From Phymorhynchus buccinoides (taxonomy: Eukaryota; Mollusca; Gastropoda; Neogastropoda; Raphitomidae), in assembly GCA_017654935.2 (NCBI GenBank), contig CM065713.1:12847232-12911231 (forward strand): a stretch of 64,000 nt of DNA, written 5' to 3'. How positions within the stretch are numbered: the first letter of the stretch is position 1; each line of letters opens with the position of its first letter. Positions 21,383-34,500 of this stretch are shown piece by piece. The notes beneath the pieces are model-generated. The model was not told the DNA's origin and did no database searches. It was given only the letters and a program-made list of their open reading frames with translations. The translations under genes were made by a program, and so were the position numbers.

Positions 21383-21424
<42 letters not shown>

Positions 21425-21494
21425 TCTGAAGAACGAACATGACAGTTTGGATGTGCTGGTAAATAATGCTAGAATGATGTATAAGGTAAGAAAT

Positions 21495-21552
<58 letters not shown>

Positions 21553-21983
21553 CAGGAGAGAGACTGGGAGAGACAGACAACTTTCTGAGAACAGCAAGTA
21601 GCAATGGTTTGGATGTGCTTGTGAATAATGCTGAGGAATTATGTACAAGGTGAGAGAGACAGAGGCTAGAGAGTAGAGAGAGCAACGAGAAAGAGAGAAA
21701 GAGAGCTAGGGACTTTTTAGGAATCTTCCAAGAGAGAACCCAGATGAGAACAGAGAGAGAGAGGGAGAGAGAGAGAGAGAGAGGGCGAGAGAGAGGAAGA
21801 GAGAGAGATTCGAGAGAGAGAGAGAGAGAAGAGAACGAATGAATCTTTTTTTAATGTTAATGTTGGAAAAAGAATAAGCACAGCACAGGCTCAACTGTTT
21901 TCATCTTACCAATAACAAAATAAGAAAATGAGAGAAGGAAAAAAAGTCTTTCAGCTATAGGCTACATGCCTACACAGACCAAA

Positions 21984-22051
<68 letters not shown>

Positions 22052-22503
22052 GTGAGAGAGGGAGAGAGAGAGAGAGAGGTGGGAGAGAGAGAGAGGAGAG
22101 AGAGAGAGAGAGGAGAGAGAGAGAACACTCCCTGACCCCAGAAATCATTCCAGTCCCCTTTAATTGCATGCTCAGCTCACTTCATATTGAGGGTGCTGAA
22201 GCTGTCTGCATAAACGCACCCACACCACCCCACCCCCCCCCCCCTCTCCTTCCCCTTCACCTCTCACTTCCCTCCCCCCCCCTCTCCTCCCCCCCTAAAA
22301 TCGACCCTCCCTTCCCCCACCTCTTCTTCTCCTCTCTCTCTCTCTCTCTTTTTCCCCAAATTACTTCTGGACTCACCTATGCTCCACACACACCCTCCCT
22401 TCCCCCTCGCCTTCCCCCTCCCCCCCCCCCCCCCCCCATATTAGTTTCACTGTGTGTTGACTGCAATGTCTAAGTCAGCTTTGTTAGAGAGAGAGAGAAG
22501 AGA

Positions 22504-22557
<54 letters not shown>

Positions 22558-25500
22558 TTGATGCTTTATTCAACTGATTGTATTTTGTATTGTGTGTTTG
22601 GATGGGGTGAGTGGTGTGTGATGGTAACGGTGTGTGTGTGTGTGAGAGTGCATGTGTGTGCGTGTGTGTGAGTGTGTGTGTGCATACGTGCGTGTATGTG
22701 TGGTGTGGGGTGGTGTGTATGTGTATGCCTATTTGCATGTGCGTGAGCGATTATTTGTTTGGTTGTTGAATTTCTTGCTTTTAATTTTGTTGTTGTTAAG
22801 CGCATAGAGCTCCACATTGGTGGAGGAATGCGCCTATATAAATGATTCACTATTATTATTATTATTATTTTTTGTATTTTGATTTCTTCTTCCTCGTGTG
22901 GGGCCAGGTGTTCTCGGACTAGCTAGGGGTGCCTAATGGCTCCACGTGCTCTCTTAGATCTGTCTAGGCTTCTTTCTTTCTTTAAAAAAAAAAAAATTCC
23001 CCTCCAGCGCAGCGATATTTGACCCCCACTATTTATGTCAGTTATTGCCGGTACGTTACTGGCAGGTGACATCATTGACAGAAGAAGAAGAAGGAAGAAG
23101 AAGAAGAAGAAGAAGAAAGACGATCATAGTTGGAGAGAGAAGAAGAAGAAGACAGAGAAGCAAAGAGAGAGACAGAAGAAGATAGAGAGACAGAGAGCAT
23201 AGATAATAGAGAGAGAGAGAGAGAGACAAACAGTCATAGGCCTATGCAATACTGACACGGAGACAGGCATAGATAATAGAAACAGGGCAACAGAGAGCAG
23301 ACACTGAGAGACAAACAGTCATAGGCCTATGCAATACTGACACGGAGACAGGCATAGATAATAGAAACAGGGCAACAGAGAGCAGACATTGAGAGACAGA
23401 CAGTCATAGGCCTATGCAATACTGACACGGAGACAGGCATAGATAATAGAAACAGGGCAACAGAGAGCAGACATTGAGAGACAGTGCAAAAACAAACAAA
23501 CAGACAGAGCTGAGAGGGTTAAAAACACATTGATGCACCACGATTAAGCCTTTTGGGTTTTTTTCTGGGTTTTTTCAAAGTTTCTTTTTCAGTCATTGAA
23601 TATAATCCATTCGTTCATTTACTCATGTTTTTAAAAATTTATCTATGCAGTCATTTATTTATTCGTTTATTTATCTATTCGCTCATTTATTCATTGAATA
23701 ATTCTTTCATTCATTTCGTTTCTTCCTCCCTGTGTTTCTAAATATAGAAATCGAGCCCAGAGCCTTTGTCGGTCCAAGTGCAGACAACCCTTGCTGTGAA
23801 TTTCTGGGGCTGTCTGGACTGCTGCAGAGTTCTCTTCCCTTGTCTGCGTCATGGCGCGAGGTCGGTGATGAGACGTCTGTTTATATCTGATCTACATTCA
23901 TATTCAAACTCTTCTTCTTCTTCTTCTGCGTTTCCAGGCCATATGGCCATAATGGGTGAGGTACGTATACATGCGTCCTGGTTTTCAATTTTCACCGCTG
24001 GTCTCCCTGCTGCATTCATTCAGCCGACACATTCCAATTTCGGAGAAGGAGAGATTCAAAAGTTTTTATTAAAGTCCATTTAAAGTCCACGCATTTAGAA
24101 TATGGAAATTGCATTTGGTATCCAGGTTTAAAGAGACAGTCAGCTTTGATAGAAAAAGTACAGAGACGAGCAACTAAGTTAGTACAAGGTCTTCAAAATG
24201 TTTCTTATTCAGACAGGTTGAAAGAACTTAATTTACCTACATTAAAGGCAAGGAGAATTAGGGGCGACCTCATTCAAACTTATAAAATATTTAATAGTGT
24301 AGATGACCTAAATGTACATGACTTATTCACAATATCAGATTATGACAAAACAAGGAACAGTACCGACAAAATATTTATTCATTATTGCAGGACTAATAAT
24401 AGGAAATTTTATTTTACTAACAGAGTTGCACCTGTGTGGAATAAATTACCACCTAACATGAAAAGAGCACAGAATACTAACATTTTTAAAAACCTTCTCG
24501 ACGAATGGACGACGAAAATGGTGTTTTACGTCCTCTTGGTCTGAATCAGACACATATGGGACATTTGTAAATACAAATATGGTGGGAACAATACTGGAGG
24601 CAATGCCCGGAGGCAGTACGAAACCAGTAAAGTCCCGATTTTTTATTAATGCAGATAGGTGTAGCGGTAACCACGCCTCGGTTAAACCTCATCGGCTATG
24701 GCACGGCTACAAGTATTGGAATGACTATAAGGCAGTTATGTATGATTACGATGAATAATATTAACAAAAACTGAGTGTGCGACAGACCGAGACAAGTAAC
24801 TAAGCAAAATGAAAGATGGGACAGGAAAGCCTTATGGCTTTGTTTTGAGTCCCAAAATCCTAATCCTAATCCTAATCCTAATTAAAAAAACACACCAAAA
24901 AACAAGTTTAAGTTAGATTAGATTAGATTAGATTAGGATTAGCAAAAAATAGGGACGAAAAAATATAGCCGTTAGGCTTTCAAAGTCCCATCTTTGTGTT
25001 TTTATTTTTATTTTTACATACTCAAGGTATATCGTGCACTCAGGTTTTTGCGTTGAATTAATCATCGTATTCATACATTATGTCTTTATAAAATTTTAAC
25101 TGGTCGAGCTCATTTTTAAAAGCTGTTAGTATTAGGTGCTCTCTTAATGTTAGTTGGTAGTTGATTCCATAAAGGTGCAACTCTGTTAGTAAAAGAATAT
25201 TTTCTTGTGTTAGTTAGAAAGGATGAAGAAACAAAAGATGGGAAGGAAGTTCTGACCTGTTGTAGAATACATTGAAGGGAGCTTGTGAACGTATATGTTC
25301 TTCATCAGCCTTGTTGACAGGTGAGTGACAACTGGAAAGCCAGGTACAGGTAAGGACAAGGGGTGGGGGGGGGGGGGGGGGGGGGGGGGGAAAAGAAAGG
25401 GAGGGGGGTGTGTGTGTGTGTGTGGATGGAGAAGGTGTGAGCACAAATCAAGAAAGAAGTTTAAAGAATTGAATGGGGTCATGAATCAGGAAGCAGAAAT

Positions 25501-28500
25501 GTGGTGAGCTTAAATTCACAAAGGTAACTGAAATGCAGAGAGAGAAAAGGGAGAAGGAGTGTGGGGGGGCGCGTGATGTGGGGGTGGGTTGGGGGGGGGG
25601 GGGGGGGGGGGAAGGAAGCAAAGACGGGGGGAGGAAGGAAGGAAAGAAGGGGGGGGAGCAATAGGAAAGAAGGAAAGGAGGGGTGGGTGGGTGGGAGAAA
25701 GAATTCTTGGTTGTGTTATTACACACACTCACACATAATTCACTATATTATAATTTGTTTCAGAGTGGTTAATATCACCAGCATGTACTGTCTCTCGGCG
25801 CTCAGAGAGTGCTCTCCTGCCCTTCGAGCCCAATTCACAGACCCCGATCTGACCTTGGAGAAACTGGAATCGCTCATGAGACACTACCAGAAGTAGGTGA
25901 TTGTTAGTTTATTTCATTTGTGTGTGTTTATTTTATTTTTGTGTTAGTATTCTGTGAGTGTTGACAGACAGTCCATGCTCTCCTGCGCTTCGAGCCCAAT
26001 TCCCAGACCCCGATCTGAGCATGGAGAAACTTGAATCGCTCATGAGACACTACCAGAAGTAGGTGATTTTTGTTTTATTTTTATTTGTGTGTGTGTTTAT
26101 TTTATTTGTGTGTTAGCATTCTCTGAGCATCGACAGACAGTACATGCTCTCCTGCGCTTCGAGCCCAATTCACAGACCCCGATCTACAAAACTGGAATCG
26201 CTCATGAGACACTACCAGAAGTAGGCGGTGATTGTTATTTTAGTTTATTTGTGTGTGTGTTTATTTGATTTGTGTGTTAGCATTCTCTGAGCGTCGACAG
26301 ACAGTACGTGCTATCCTGCGATTCGAGCCCAATTCACAGACCCCGATCTACAAAACTGGAATCGCTCATGAGACACTACCAGAAGTAGGTGATTTTTGTT
26401 TTATTTTTATTTGTGCGTGTGTGTTTATTTTATTTGTGTGTGAGCATTGTCTGAGCGTCGACAGACAGTACATGCTCTCCTGCGATTCGAGCCCAATTCA
26501 CAGACCCCGATCTGACCATGGAGAAACTGGAATCCCAGCTCAATCCTGAGACACTACCAGAAGTAGCTAGGTGATTGTTAGCTTTGTTTAGTTTTTTTAT
26601 TTGGTGTGGTTTTTTTGTTTGTTTTTTTTTCGGTTGTTTTTTTGTTTTTTAAGGGGAGAAATCAATAGTCTTCGGGGGATTTGGGAGACTAATGATGTTA
26701 TGCTAGGAGCTTGTCATGGCTACTGACAATTAGCATTCCCGCCCAACATAACTATGCTGAACATAACAACATGCCTTGGTGTTCTAGCCTATGTCCGTTG
26801 GTCTGACATAGCCCTTAAGCCAAGGAGGACAATAACTAGTGTTACGTGTAACTGTCATGTGTAACTGTCACGTGTAACTGTCACGTGTCAACAGGTGTGC
26901 CGACAGTGGCACCTGTCATGTCAACGGGATGGCCGACCCTTCGCTTACGGCGTGTCCAAGGTCGGGGTCACCGCGATCGACGCGCCCTCCAGCAGCGTTT
27001 GAGAATTGGCAGTGGTAGGAAAGGGTAAACAACAACGACATTCGGGGTCGTCAACGCTGTGAGTTATCATACTGAAATCATCCTTAACTGGGATTGCTGA
27101 ATGGTATCCCGGCCACTCCCGCTGCCCCCTACCCCCCCTCCCCCCCCCCCGCAATTTGCAACATTTTTGTTTGCCCCACCCATACCCGTGCCCCCCCCCC
27201 CCCCCCTGGTATTTTTGCCCCCGGGAGAAGTTGCACCCCCACCCCCCCCGCCGTCCCCCACCCCCCCCCCCCCCTCCCCGCCCCCCCCCCCCCCCCCTTG
27301 GTTTATTTTTTGCCCCCCCCCAGACAGCTTCCCCCCCCGCCCCTGGAAATTGTTGCCCCCCAGACACTTGCCCCCTCCCATGGTATATTTTGCCCCCCAG
27401 GACAACTTGCCCCCCCCCCCCCCCCCCCCCCCCGGCCACCCCCCCGGCCCCCCCCCCCCACCCCACCCCGTCCCCCTACCCACGCTTGTTGCCCCCCCCC
27501 AGACACTTGCCCCCTCCCCCTGGTATTGTCTGCCCCCACCCCCCCCCCCCCTGGTATTGTTGCCCCCACGCCCCCCAGACACTTGGCCCCCCCCCCCCCT
27601 GGGTATTGTTGGCCACCCCAGACACTTGCCAACCCCCCCCCCCCCTGGTCATTTTTGCCCCCCCCCCCCTGGTATTTTTGCCCCCCCCCAGACACTTTTG
27701 CCCCCCCCCCCCCCGGTATTGTTCTGCCCCTCCCAGTGTTGCCACCAGACACTGCCCCCCCCCCCCCCTGGTATTGTTGCCCCCCCAGACACTTGCCCCC
27801 CCCCCCGGGCCGTATTTTTGCCCCCCGGACACTTGCCCCCCCCTGGTATTGTTGCCCCCCCAGAACACTTGACCCCCCCCCCCTGGTATTTTTGCCCCCC
27901 AGACACTTGCCCCCCCCCCGCTTCAATTTTTTGCCCGCCCCAGACCACTTGCCTTCCCCTCCCCCTGGGTATTGTTGCCCCCCATGGACACAGTTGTCCA
28001 CCCCCCCTGGAATTGTTTTGCCCCCCAGACACTTGCCCCTCCCCCTGGTATCTTTTGCCCCCCCAAGGACCCATTTGCCCCCCCCCCCTGGTATCTACTT
28101 TTGCCCCCCAGACTCATTTGCCCCCCACTCTGCCCCCTGGTTATTTTTGCCACCCCAGACACTTGTACCCCCCCCACCCTCATATTTTCTTGCCCCCCAG
28201 ACTCTTGTGCCCTGCCGCCCCCCTCCTGGTATTTTTGGGAGCCCCCAAGACAATTTTGCCCCCCCCAGACACCTTGCCCCCCCCCCCCTGGGGTATGTTT
28301 GCCCCCCCATACACTTGCCCCCCCCTCGGATTATTTTTGCCCCCAGACACTTGCCCCCCCCCCTGGTATTTTTGCACCCCAGACACTTGCCCCCCCCCAG
28401 TAATTTTTGCCCCCCCCCCAGAGACTTGCCCCCCCTGAGGGCAGGGTATTTTTGCCCCCCAGACACTTGCCCCCCCCCTGGTACTTTTTGCGCCCCCAGG

Positions 28501-31500
28501 ACACTTGCCCCCCCCCCCCCCACCTGTATATTTTGCCCCCCCAGACCCAGACCCACACCCCCATACCCCACCCCCCCCCTGGTAGGTATTTTTGTTGGAC
28601 CCCCCAGAACACACTTGCCCCCCCCCCCCCCTGGTATTTTTGCCCCCCAGACATCTTGCCGCCCCCCCCTCGTATTTTTTTAGTATTTTTTTGCCCCCCC
28701 AGAACCATTTGCCCCCCCCTGGTATTTTTGCCCCCCCAGTTATGTTTGCCCCCCCTGACCCCCCCCCCCCTGGTATTTTTTTGCCCCCCCAGACATTTGC
28801 CCCCCCCCCACCCCTGGTATGTTTTGCCCCCCAGACACTTGGCCCCCCCCCTGGTATTTTTGCCCCCCAGACAGAGGCTTGCCCCCCCCTGGTATTTTTG
28901 CCCCGGGGACATTGTTGCCCCCCAGCGCCCCCCGGTTATTGTTGGCCCCCCAGACACTTGCCCCCCCCCCCCCTGGTTATTTTTGCCCCCCAGACACTTG
29001 CGGGTTGCCCCCCCCCCCCCCCCCCCCCTGGTATTTTTGCCCCCCAGGCTCTTGCCGCCCCCCACCCTGGTATGTTTGTTGCCCCACCCAGACACTTGCC
29101 CCCCCCCTGGTATTTTTGCCCCCCAGACACTTGCCCCCCCTGGTATTTTTGCCCCCCAGAGACTTGGTCCCCCCCCTGGTATTTTTGGTGACCACCAGAC
29201 ACTTGCAGCAGTGCAGCAGCTACCCCTTTTTTTTTTCTTTTTTTTTTTTTTTTAAAGGGGGCACAGGTGTGAGGAGGGTGTGTGGGAACACTTGGAAAAC
29301 CTAGCTATCAATTTTGCCATACCAGGCAGCGGGATTTTCCCCGGGCTCTTACCAACTTTCAACTGCCGTGGGATTTTTATGTGCGTAAAGCGCATGAAGT
29401 CAGACTAGCTTTACAAGTCCCCATCCGAAAGTGCAGTCGCCGATTCCTTCTGTTTCGAAGCGTGTTGAAAGATTTTCAATCGACCAAATTGTTTCCTTTG
29501 CGATTAACTTTCTACTCGCTCTGTCAAAAGAAGGGAAATTGCGTCACAGCAATCTGAGGCAGATTAAAAGCGGTTTTCGTCAAACCAATGCGCAAAGAAT
29601 AGGAGGGCCGGATCCAGGGGTAGGGGGTGTGGTGGGTTACCTGGGTTCTGTAACACCCCCCCCCCACCCCCCCCCCCCACCAAAAAAAAAAAAAAAAAAA
29701 TAGATGGAGATTGGGAAAGAAGTCATTACTTTAGCAGACCTGTTTTACTCTACTCTTTTCGAGTAGTATTTCTACTCAATTTGGACCTCTACTACTCTTC
29801 AAAACTGAAAACAATGCTTAATTACTCATTTTCAGTGAAAATTGTTTGATGGTTTAATGAATAAAACTACACATTTCACACCAACAACTACTCATTTCAG
29901 CTATCCAGACTACTCCAGACTTGTTGTGTAGGGGGTAAACAGGTCTGTACTCATTTCAGCTATTCCAGACTAACCCAGAGACTTGGTCCTAGTGGGTGTA
30001 AACAGTTCTGTACTCATTTCAGCTATTACAGACTAATCAAGAACACTTGTGTAGGGGGTAAACAGGTCTGTACTCATTTCAGCTATCCAGACTACTCAAG
30101 ACTGTGTAGGGGGTAAACAGGTCTACAGACTGAATCATTCAGCTATCCAGACTACTCAAGACTGGTGTAGGGGGTAAACAGGTCTGTACTCATTTCAGCT
30201 ATCCAGACTCAAAACATGTGTATAAACATACTACTCGTTTCAACTTCCAGTACTAGGGGTAGGGGGTAAACAGGTCTGTACTCATTTCAGCTATCCAGAA
30301 TACTCCAGAATTGTGTAGGGGGTAAACAGGTCTGATACTCATTTCAGCTATCCAGACTACTCAAGACTTGTGTAGGGGGGTAAACAGGTCTGTACTCATT
30401 TCAGCTATCCCGACTACTCAAGACTGGTGTAGGGGGTAAACCTGTCTGTACTCATTTCAGCTATCCAGACTACTCAAAAGACTTGTGTAGGGGGTAAACA
30501 GGTAAAAGGTCTGCCCTCATTTCAGGTATCCAGACTTCTCAAGACTTGTGTAGGCGGGTAAACAGGTCTGTACTCATTTCAGCTATCTGCACTACTCAAG
30601 ACTTATGTAGGGGGTAAAACAGGTCTGTACATTTCAGCCATCCAGGACACTAATCAAGGCTTGTGTAGGGTGTAAACAGGTCTGCTACTCATTTCAGCTA
30701 TCCAGACGCGTACTCAAGACTTGTGTAGGGGGTAAAACAGGTCTGTACTCATTTCAGCTATCCAGGACTACTCAAGACTTGTGTAGGGGGTAACAGGTCT
30801 GATTAACTCATTTCAGCCATCCAGACTACTCAAGACTTGTGTAGGGGGTAAACAGGTTTGTACTCATTTCAGCTATCCAGACTACTCGGGACAGACTTGT
30901 GTATGGGGTAAACAGGTCTGTGCTCATTTCAGCTATCCAGACTACTCAAGACTTGTGTAGGGGGGGGTAAACAGCGTCTACTCATTTCAGCTATCCAGAC
31001 ACTCAGACTTGTGTAGGGGGTAAACAGGTCTGTACTCATTTCAGCTATCCAGACTAATCAAGACTTGTGTGTAAACAGGTAAAACAGGTCTGTACTCATT
31101 TCAGCTATCCAGACTTACTCAAGACTTGTGTAGGGGGTAAACAGGTCTGTACTTCATTTCAGCTATCCAGGACTACTCAAGACTTGTGTAGGGGGGTAAA
31201 CAGGTCTGTACTCATTTCAGCTACCCAGACTACTCCAGACTTGTGTAGGGTGTAAACAGGTCTGTACTCATTTCAGCTACCCAGACTACTCAAGGACTTG
31301 TGTAGGGGGTAAACAGGTCTTGTACTCATTTCAGCTATCCAGACTACTCAAGACTGGTGTAGGGGGTAAACAGGTCTGTACTCATTTCAGCTATCCAGAC
31401 TACTCAAGATTTGTGTAGGGGGTAAACAGGTCTATAACTCATTTCAGCTATCCAGACTTACTACTCAAAGACATTGTGTAGGGGGTAAACAGGTCTTACT

Positions 31501-34500
31501 CAAGACTTTCAGCTACATCCACGACTACTCAGACTACTCAAGACTTGTGTAGGGGGTAAACAGGTCTGTACTCATTTTCAGCTAGCCATCCAGACTACTC
31601 AAGACTGGTGTAGGGGGTAAACAGGTCTGTACTCATTTCAGCTATCCAGACTACTCAAGACTGGTGTAGGGGGTAAACAGGTCTGTACTCATTTCAGCTA
31701 CCCAGACTACTCAAGACTTGTGTAGGGGGTAAACAGGTCTGTACTCATTTCAGCTATCCAGACTACTCAAGACTTGTGTAGGGGGTAAAACAGGTCTGTA
31801 CTCATTTCAGCTATCCAGATTACTCAAGACTGGTGTAGGGGGTAAACAGGGTCTGTACTCATTTCAGCTATCCAGACTACTCAAGACTTGTGTAGGGGTG
31901 AAACAGGTCTGTACTCACATTTCAGCTACCTCAAGACCATTTTGTAGGGGGTGAACAGGTCTGTATCAGCTCCAGACTGGTGTAGGGGGTAAACAGGTCT
32001 GTACTCATTTCAGCTATCCAGACTACTCAAGACTTGTGTAGGGGGTAAACAGGTCTGTACTCATTTCAGCTATCCAGACTACTCAAGACTTGTGTAGGGG
32101 GTAAACAGGTCTGTACTCATTTCAGCTATCCAGACTACTCAAGACTTGTGTAGGGGGTAAACATCCAGGTCTGTACTCATTTCAGCTATCCAGACTACTC
32201 AAGACTGGTGTAGGGGGTAAACAGGTCTGTACTCATTTCAGCTATCCAGACTACTCAAGACTTGTGTAGGGGGTAAACAGGTCTGTACTCATTTCAGCTA
32301 TCCAGACTACTCAAGACTTGTGTAGGGGGTAAACGGGTCTGTACTTCATTTCAGCTATCAAGACTACTCAAGACTTGTGTAGGGGGTAAACAGGTCTGTA
32401 CTCATTTCAGCTATCCAGACTACTCAAGACTTGTGTAGGGGGTAAACAGGTCTGTACTCATTTCAGCTACCCAGACTACTCAAGACTGGTGTAGGGGGTA
32501 AACAGGTCTGTACTCATTTCAGCTATCCAGACTACTCAAGACTTGTGTAGGGGGTAAACAGGTCTGTACTCATTTCAGCTATCCAGACTACTCAAGACTG
32601 GTGTAGGGGGTAAACAGGTCTGTACTCATTTCAGCTATCCAGACTACTCAAGACTGGTGTAGGGGGTAAACAGGTCTGTACTCATTTCAGCTATCCAGAC
32701 TACTCAAGACTTGTGTAGGGGGTAAACAGGTCTGTACTCATTTCAGCTATCCAGACTACTCAAGACTTGTGTAGGGGGTAAACAGGTCTGTACTCATTTC
32801 AGCTATCCAGACTACTCAAGACTTGTGTAGGGTGTAAACAGGTCTGTACTCATTTCAGCTATCCAGACTACTCAAGATTTGTGTAGGGGGTAAACAGGTC
32901 TGCTACTCATTTCAGCTACCCAGACTACTCAAGACTGGTGTGTAGGGGGTAAACAGGTCTGTACTCATTCAGCTATCCCAGACTACTCCAAGACTTGTGC
33001 TAGGGGGTAAACAGGGCTGTACTCATTTCAGCTCATCCAGACTACTCAAGACTGGTGTAGGGGGTATAACAGGTCTGTACTCATTTCAGCTATCCCAGAC
33101 TACTCATAGACTTTGTGTAGGGGGGTAAACAGGTCTGTACTCATTTCAGCTGACGCAGACATACTCAAGACTTGTGTTAGGGGGTAAACAGGTCGCTGTA
33201 CATCATTCAGCTATCCCAGACTACTCAAGACTGGTGTAGGGGGTAAACAGGTCCTGTACTCATTTCAGCTACCCAGACTACGCAAGACTTGTGTAGGGTA
33301 GGTAAACAGGTCTGTACTCATTTCAGCTACCCAGACTACTCAAGACTTGTGTAAGGGGTAAACAGTCCTGTACTCATCTTTTTCAGCCTCCAGAACTACT
33401 CAAAGACTTTTTGTGTAGGGTAGTAAACAGGTGGTCTGTACTCATTTCAATGGTATTCAGCTATCCAGACTACTAGCCAAGAGCTTGTGTAGGGTCGGTA
33501 AAACAGGTCTGTACTCATTTTAGCTATCCCAGACTACTCAAGACTTGTGTAGGGGGTAAACAGGTCTGTACTCATTTCATTTCAGCTATACTCAAGACTT
33601 GTGTAGGGGTTAACAGGGCTAATTCAGCTACCCAGACTTGTGTAGGGGGGTAAACAAGGTCTGATCCAGACTACTCAAGACATATTCAAGCTGTACTCAT
33701 TTCACTACCCAGACTACTCAGCACTGGTGTAGGGGGTAAACAGGGTCTGTACTCATTTCAGCTACCCAGACTACTCAAGACTTGTGTAGGGTGTAAACAG
33801 GTCTGTACTCATTTCAGCTATCCAGACTACTCAAGACTTGTGTAGGGGGTAAACAGGGTCTGTACTCATTTCAGCTATCCAGACTACTCAAGACTTGTGT
33901 AGGGGGTAAACAGGTCTGTACTCATTTTCAGCTATCCAGACTACTCAAGACTTGTGTAGGGGGTAAACAGGTCTGTACTCATTTCAGCTATCCAGACTAC
34001 TCAAGACTTGTGTAGGGGGTAAACAGGTCTGTACTCATTTCAGCTATCCAGACTACTCAAGACTTGTGTAGGGGGTAAAACAGGTCTGTACTCATTTCAG
34101 CTATCCAGACTACTCAGGACTTGTGTAGGGTGTAAACAGGTCTGTACTCATTTCAGCTACCCAGACTACCCAAGACTTGTGTAGGGAGTAAACAATGGTC
34201 TGTAAATCATTTCAGCTACCCACAGATACTCAAGACTTGTGTAGGGTGTAAACAGGTCTGTACTCATTTCAGCTATCCAGACTACTCAAGAGTTGTGTAG
34301 GGTGTAAACAGTTCTGTACTCATTTCAGCTACCAGACTACTCAAAGACTAGTGTTAGGGGGTAAACAGGTCTTTACTCATTTCAGCTACCCAGACTTCTC
34401 AGGACTTGTGTAGGGTGTAAACAGGTCTGTACTCATTTCAGTTATCCAGACTACTCAAGACTGGTGTAGGGGGTAAACAGGTCTGTTACTCATTTCAGCT

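Noticed and set aside
27094..29304. Open frames up to 529 codons, rich in Pro or Gly
   Set aside because: They exist in several frames on both strands and are translations of the C-rich minisatellite; no start context, splice structure or domain.
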